The position numbers and the translations under genes are program-made. Shown in pieces: positions 6,031 through 9,287 of a stretch of 9,287 nt of DNA. The stretch comes from Ignavibacteria bacterium (GTDB taxonomy: Bacteria > Bacteroidota > Ignavibacteria > Ignavibacteriales > Melioribacteraceae). Location: the NCBI GenBank assembly GCA_027347805.1, contig DAIEQP010000107.1:1-9287 (forward strand), written 5' to 3'. Numbering within the stretch: position 1 is the first letter of the stretch; each line of letters begins with the position of its first letter. The notes beneath the pieces are model-generated. The model saw nothing but the letters and a program-made list of their open reading frames with translations, was not told the origin of the DNA and did not search any database.

Positions 6031-7260
6031 TTAAGTATGCATTTTTCTATTACGATAAATATTTAACACCAATCCAATCATAAACATGTTCATCATTAAT
6101 GAGGAACCGCCATAGCTTAAAAACGGAAGCGGCAATCCAATTACAGGTGTTATGCCTAAGTTCATCCCAATGTTAATTGCAAAATGAGAAAATAAAAGTG
6201 TAAGAATACCCACAACTACTAACACACTGAATTTATCTTTTGCACCACCGGCTATATTAAGTAAACGGACAAACAAAATCGCAAATAAGATTACAACTGA
6301 AATACTTCCGATAAAGCCAAACTCTTCACCAATTACGCAATATATAAAGTCGGTCCATTGTTCAGGAATAAACCGCAGCTGAGTTTGATTTCCCTGTAAA
6401 AATCCTTTTCCTAATAAACCACCGCTGCCGATAGCAACTTTTGCCTGCAAAGCATTATAACCTGCGCCAAGCAGATCAGCAAGAGGATCTAAAAATGTTT
6501 CAATTCTCTTCTGCTGGTGAGGTTTAAGAATTTTGAAAACGTAATCGAAAAAAAATCCCGAGGCAAGGTTAATCACAAAAATTGTTATACTATTGAACAA
6601 ATCTCTTTTGAAGAAAAATAGTGCGGCAACTACACATAATAAAGCAATAGAAAAAGCTACACCTCCAAACAAAGATGCAAACACAACAAATCCAGGAGAA
6701 AGCACAACAAAAAGTCCAAATAAACTTATACCGCTCCAAAAAATCAAAACAAGTGTTATAATTGCAAAGACAATTGATGTGCCCATATCTGGTTCCAGCA
6801 TTATCAAAAGTACCGGAACTATGCCAATAACAAGTGCAACAAGAAGATCTTTAATATTATTTATATCGCGGCTCTTGTATGTAAGCCAGTAAGAAAGGAT
6901 AAGAATTGTGCCTAACTTGGCAACTTCAGAAGGTTGAAATCCAAATCCACCGATGCCAAACCAGCTTTTAGCACCATAAACAGTTTTACCAACAAGAAGA
7001 ACTGCTAAAAGAAAAAACAAAGAGACCAGGTAAAAAGGAATTGCCATTGTCTTTATTGTTTGTGTTGGTAAAAACAATGCAACTAAAAAACCAAACAATG
7101 AAACAAATAAGAAGAAAAGCTGCTTAGCAAAATTTCCGCTTGCTGTGGGATGATGAACAGTTGAACTGTAAATTGCCAGCAGGCCAAAAATAATTAATCC
7201 AACTACCGGCAGGAAAACACCAAGATCAAATCTATCCTGAAGTTTATAATTAATTTTCAT
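6031..7260 (-). CDS. rodA: Peptidoglycan glycosyltransferase RodA (SEDS family)
   Basis: 409 residues, polytopic inner-membrane protein. RodA polymerises glycan strands from lipid II for side-wall growth, paired with PBP2. Seen: an N-terminal membrane segment at about 13-31 with IYSS, the SWFGIGGFGFQPSEVAKL block (99-116), LEPDMGTS (155-162), AIGSGGLLGKG (276-286), FIPEQWTDF (297-305) and the end block LPFLSYGGSS (378-387). D304 in the TDF motif corresponds to the catalytically essential Asp of E. coli RodA (D262 in my recollection). The protein is about 40 residues longer than E. coli RodA (370); the excess sits between 178 and 245, where two or so extra hydrophobic stretches appear. The ATG lies inside the last codons of mrdA (11-nt overlap), next to a run of nine A, with only a weak GGAA as RBS, so translation is probably coupled to mrdA. 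Confidence 0.97.
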   Translation of the reverse strand: MKINYKLQDRFDLGVFLPVVGLIIFGLLAIYSSTVHHPTASGNFAKQLFFLFVSLFGFLVALFLPTQTIKTMAIPFYLVSLFFLLAVLLVGKTVYGAKSWFGIGGFGFQPSEVAKLGTILILSYWLTYKSRDINNIKDLLVALVIGIVPVLLIMLEPDMGTSIVFAIITLVLIFWSGISLFGLFVVLSPGFVVFASLFGGVAFSIALLCVVAALFFFKRDLFNSITIFVINLASGFFFDYVFKILKPHQQKRIETFLDPLADLLGAGYNALQAKVAIGSGGLLGKGFLQGNQTQLRFIPEQWTDFIYCVIGEEFGFIGSISVVILFAILFVRLLNIAGGAKDKFSVLVVVGILTLLFSHFAINIGMNLGITPVIGLPLPFLSYGGSSLMMNMFMIGLVLNIYRNRKMHT

Positions 7261-9073
7261 TTTTTTTTGTTCCGCTATTTGCAGAAGCTATTGAATAGCT
7301 GCTAAGAATTTTATCTACGCTTCCTTTTTGTAAATATGCTTTGATTACATCACGTGCAACTGGAGCGGCGGCCACACTACCAAAACCGGCATTCTCAACA
7401 ATTACAGCTACAGCAATTTTGGGATTATCGTACGGTGCAAATCCTACAAATACAGAATGCTCTTTGCCATGAGGATTTTGCGCAGTTCCGGTTTTACCAG
7501 AAATATTTAAATCCGGTGATTTAATATTAGTAGCTGTTCCTGCGCCATTAACCACTTTCCACATTGCTCTGCGAACAATATCAAAAGCATGATGATTAAT
7601 CCCAATATCATAATATTGCGGTTTTACATCAATTTTTTTATTTGTTTCTGTTTCAATGTATGCTTTCAAAAAATGTGGTTTAGCACTTTTACCGTAATTA
7701 CCAAGCAAAGCTGCATACTGAGCTAACTGAAGTGGAGTGACACTAAGTTCACCCTGCCCAATTCCTAAACTAATAACAAAGCCTTTCGTCCAACCTCTTT
7801 TTCCATAAACTCTATCATAATATTTTGTAGAAGGAACGATTCCATCTTTTTCTTCATTAATATCCAGACCGGATTTAACTCCAAAGCCGAATTTTTTTGC
7901 ATACTTTGACCAGGTTTCCAATCCAAGTTTATTTACGAGGGAATAGTAATAAGTATTGCAGGAATGCTCAATTGAAGTTTCAAGATCAACACTTCCATGA
8001 ACGTGAAGACATTTGAAAAACCTGTCACCAAATTGATAACCGCCATTGCAAGAAATTCTGTAAGATGAATCTATAATTCCCTCATTGAGAGCAGCAATTG
8101 CAGAAACCATTTTAAATGTAGAACCTGGAGAATAGTATCCCATTGATGCTCTGTTAAGCATTGGTTTATCAGGGTTTTCATTTAAATTTTTCCATACTTC
8201 AGAGGAAGTTACTTTTGCAAAATCATCGAGATTAAATTCAGGAGAACTAAGGAATGCAAGTATTTCGCCTGTGGATGGTTCAATTGCAACAACCGCACCT
8301 CTCCTGTCACGAAAAGATTGTTCTGCAACTCTTTGAGCATCTTTATCGATTGTTAAAACTAAATCATAACCTTTAATAGTTTTTGCATCTTCTTCACCAT
8401 CCTTATAACGTCCAATTGTTTTCTGCCGGCTGTCGATTAACATGTAATTAATTCCCTTCTCGCCGCGCAAAATATCTTCATAAGTTTTTTCGAGCCCGGC
8501 AAAACCAATTTCATCGCCCATCATATATTCATCTTTACGTTTCTGCAAAATATTCAGCGGAATTTCTTTTGCATATCCAAACATATGTGCACCTGTAACT
8601 CCAAAAGAATAATCTCTCTGGGTTTCCATAACATAATCAACACCTGGAAGTTTGGAAGCGTTTTCTTCATACCAAGCTATTACTTTAAAGCTAACATCTT
8701 TTGCAATTCTTCGGGGAATGTATTTTGAATAACTTTCGTTCGCTTTCAAAATCTTATTGATATATCCAGGTGAAAAGCCAAGTACGGCTTCTATATATGG
8801 TGAAAGACTATCTTTATAGGTTGATGGGGTTATACGTAAAGTAAAAGAAGGTTTATTCCCAACAAGTACCTGGCGATTTCTATCATAGAAAACACCGCGA
8901 GGAGCTGTTTGGTAAACAGGTTTAACGCTATTTTCATCTGAACGTTCCGAATATGTTGGAGCGTTAATGATTTGCATATTGAAAAGTTGAGCGCAGGATA
9001 AAAGTACAAACCCGACAACAACAACAAACAAAATTCTTTTTCTTGCTGGGGAGCCGAAAGCATTATCATTCAT
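7250..9073 (-). CDS. mrdA: Penicillin-binding protein 2, class B transpeptidase of the elongasome
   Basis: 607 residues. A bitopic inner-membrane enzyme that cross-links peptidoglycan in the periplasm and activates RodA. Seen: short cytoplasmic N-tail, one membrane anchor (about 13-33), the pedestal start APRGVFYDRNRQVL (57-70), and the three transpeptidase motifs in order: STFK (S318 nucleophile, K321), SCN (371-373) and KTGT (527-530). A Cys/His set, C342, C355, H357 and H359, lies between the first two motifs, near where E. coli PBP2 is reported to bind zinc. I placed the start at the ATG 9071-9073: GGAG lies 9 nt upstream, and MNDNAFGSPARKR followed by the anchor is a normal PBP2 beginning. 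A longer in-frame form from 9151 would add 26 residues that overlap mreD and have no membrane-protein logic. It overlaps mreD by 4 nt and rodA by 11 nt. Confidence 0.97.
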   Translation of the reverse strand: MNDNAFGSPARKRILFVVVVGFVLLSCAQLFNMQIINAPTYSERSDENSVKPVYQTAPRGVFYDRNRQVLVGNKPSFTLRITPSTYKDSLSPYIEAVLGFSPGYINKILKANESYSKYIPRRIAKDVSFKVIAWYEENASKLPGVDYVMETQRDYSFGVTGAHMFGYAKEIPLNILQKRKDEYMMGDEIGFAGLEKTYEDILRGEKGINYMLIDSRQKTIGRYKDGEEDAKTIKGYDLVLTIDKDAQRVAEQSFRDRRGAVVAIEPSTGEILAFLSSPEFNLDDFAKVTSSEVWKNLNENPDKPMLNRASMGYYSPGSTFKMVSAIAALNEGIIDSSYRISCNGGYQFGDRFFKCLHVHGSVDLETSIEHSCNTYYYSLVNKLGLETWSKYAKKFGFGVKSGLDINEEKDGIVPSTKYYDRVYGKRGWTKGFVISLGIGQGELSVTPLQLAQYAALLGNYGKSAKPHFLKAYIETETNKKIDVKPQYYDIGINHHAFDIVRRAMWKVVNGAGTATNIKSPDLNISGKTGTAQNPHGKEHSVFVGFAPYDNPKIAVAVIVENAGFGSVAAAPVARDVIKAYLQKGSVDKILSSYSIASANSGTKKNEN

Positions 9074-9287
9074 AAACGTGAACTCCGCGAATTGAAAACA
9101 ACAACACCAATCCCAAATAAAATAGTATAAACCGCCGGCAATGATGAGCAATCAAAAATAATTGTACCCAGCCCGGCTTCAGGATTAAAATTCCCAACCG
9201 TAGAATAAATAATTGATTGAACGAATGAAGCGATAAAAAGAATGACCAAGAAAAAATATGTTGATGTATTTGTGTCAATTCTGTTTT
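9070..9287 (-). CDS. mreD: C-terminal end of a probable rod shape-determining protein MreD (N-terminus outside window)
   Basis: The last 71 codons of a gene entering from the right edge; the first complete codon ends at 9285 on the plus strand. The peptide has two membrane-like stretches: YFFLVILFIASFVQSIIYS (10-28) and LPAVYTILFGIGVVVF (49-64), followed by a polar tail NSRSSRL. MreD is a small (about 160-190 residue) polytopic membrane protein of the elongasome with low sequence conservation, so the call rests mostly on position: it directly precedes mrdA-rodA, and its TGA overlaps the mrdA ATG as ATGA, the order of mreBCD-mrdA-rodA clusters. Another frame across 9066-9278 is also open and hydrophobic, but it ends in a charged VHVYE, runs 8 nt into mrdA and has no credible start. 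mreB and mreC would be expected beyond the edge. Confidence 0.72.
   Translation of the reverse strand, partial: NRIDTNTSTYFFLVILFIASFVQSIIYSTVGNFNPEAGLGTIIFDCSSLPAVYTILFGIGVVVFNSRSSRL
9083..9086 (-). promoter_or_regulatory. Ribosome binding site that decides the mrdA start (GGAG)
   Basis: GGAG on the minus strand lies 9 nt before the ATG at 9073, inside the last codons of mreD. It supports the shorter mrdA start over the upstream in-frame codon at 9151. Confidence 0.6.

Noticed and set aside
6593..6892. 99-codon plus-strand open frame inside rodA
   Set aside because: Antisense to membrane segments of RodA; the Thr/Ile/Lys/Asn-rich product is what a reversed hydrophobic gene gives.
7250..7268. 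A true PBP2-RodA fusion made by programmed frameshifting
   Set aside because: The A-run is real, but the periplasmic C-terminus of PBP2 cannot join the cytoplasmic N-terminus of RodA without an extra membrane crossing; kept only as a low-interest slippage note.
9066..9278. 70-codon hydrophobic minus-strand frame at the right edge
   Set aside because: It competes with the mreD frame that ends in the ATGA overlap; it starts with TTG, has no RBS and its end overlaps mrdA by 8 nt.
1..9287. Mobile element, defence system, CRISPR array, tRNA or riboswitch
   Set aside because: No transposase, integrase, spaced repeats, tRNA-like cloverleaf or long structured leader was seen; all of the window is close-packed housekeeping genes with even composition.

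Overview
The window is an AT-rich stretch of ordinary chromosome with densely packed housekeeping genes and no sign of mobile DNA. Gene content and protein character point to the Bacteroidota/Chlorobi/Ignavibacteria (FCB) branch, and I lean towards an Ignavibacteria-like bacterium. The reasons are a DUF2851 protein (a family I know mainly from that branch), a ClpS of the NDD-x3-F type seen there, an etfB-etfA-bifunctional nuclease gene string, and a long RodA. This placement is inference from a few genes.

Left part (1-1184, minus strand): a ClpS N-degron adaptor gene is followed by a gene for a divergent YchF/OLA1-like P-loop NTPase. The NTPase gene runs off the left edge just before its expected C-terminal TGS domain. 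A short divergent promoter region (about 1185-1293) separates these from the rightward genes.

Centre (1294-3619, plus strand): etfB, etfA and a bifunctional-nuclease (DUF151) gene with a C-terminal UVR motif form a tight operon, with gaps of 9 and 1 nt. EtfB and EtfA make the soluble FAD/AMP heterodimer that takes electrons from acyl-CoA dehydrogenases and similar enzymes. EtfB carries the GKQ form of its central loop rather than the form I associate with bifurcating ETFs.

Right part (3616-9287, minus strand, read right to left): the end of mreD, then mrdA (PBP2), rodA, pyrF and a DUF2851 gene. mreD/mrdA overlap by 4 nt (ATGA), mrdA/rodA overlap by 11 nt, and rodA/pyrF are 30 nt apart, so these four are very likely cotranscribed. 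MreD, PBP2 and RodA belong to the elongasome, which builds side-wall peptidoglycan. PyrF supplies UMP, the source of UDP for peptidoglycan precursors, though the link may be mere operon economy. DUF2851 follows after 102 nt and meets the nuclease gene tail to tail with overlapping stop codons.

I found no RNA genes, CRISPR array, insertion sequence or defence island, and no non-coding stretch above 300 nt. I do not see a convincing undescribed system. The points most worth a second look are the divergent YchF-like protein, the DUF2851 protein with a nuclease-like motif arrangement and a Cys cluster, and the corrected starts and frames at mreD/mrdA and clpS.
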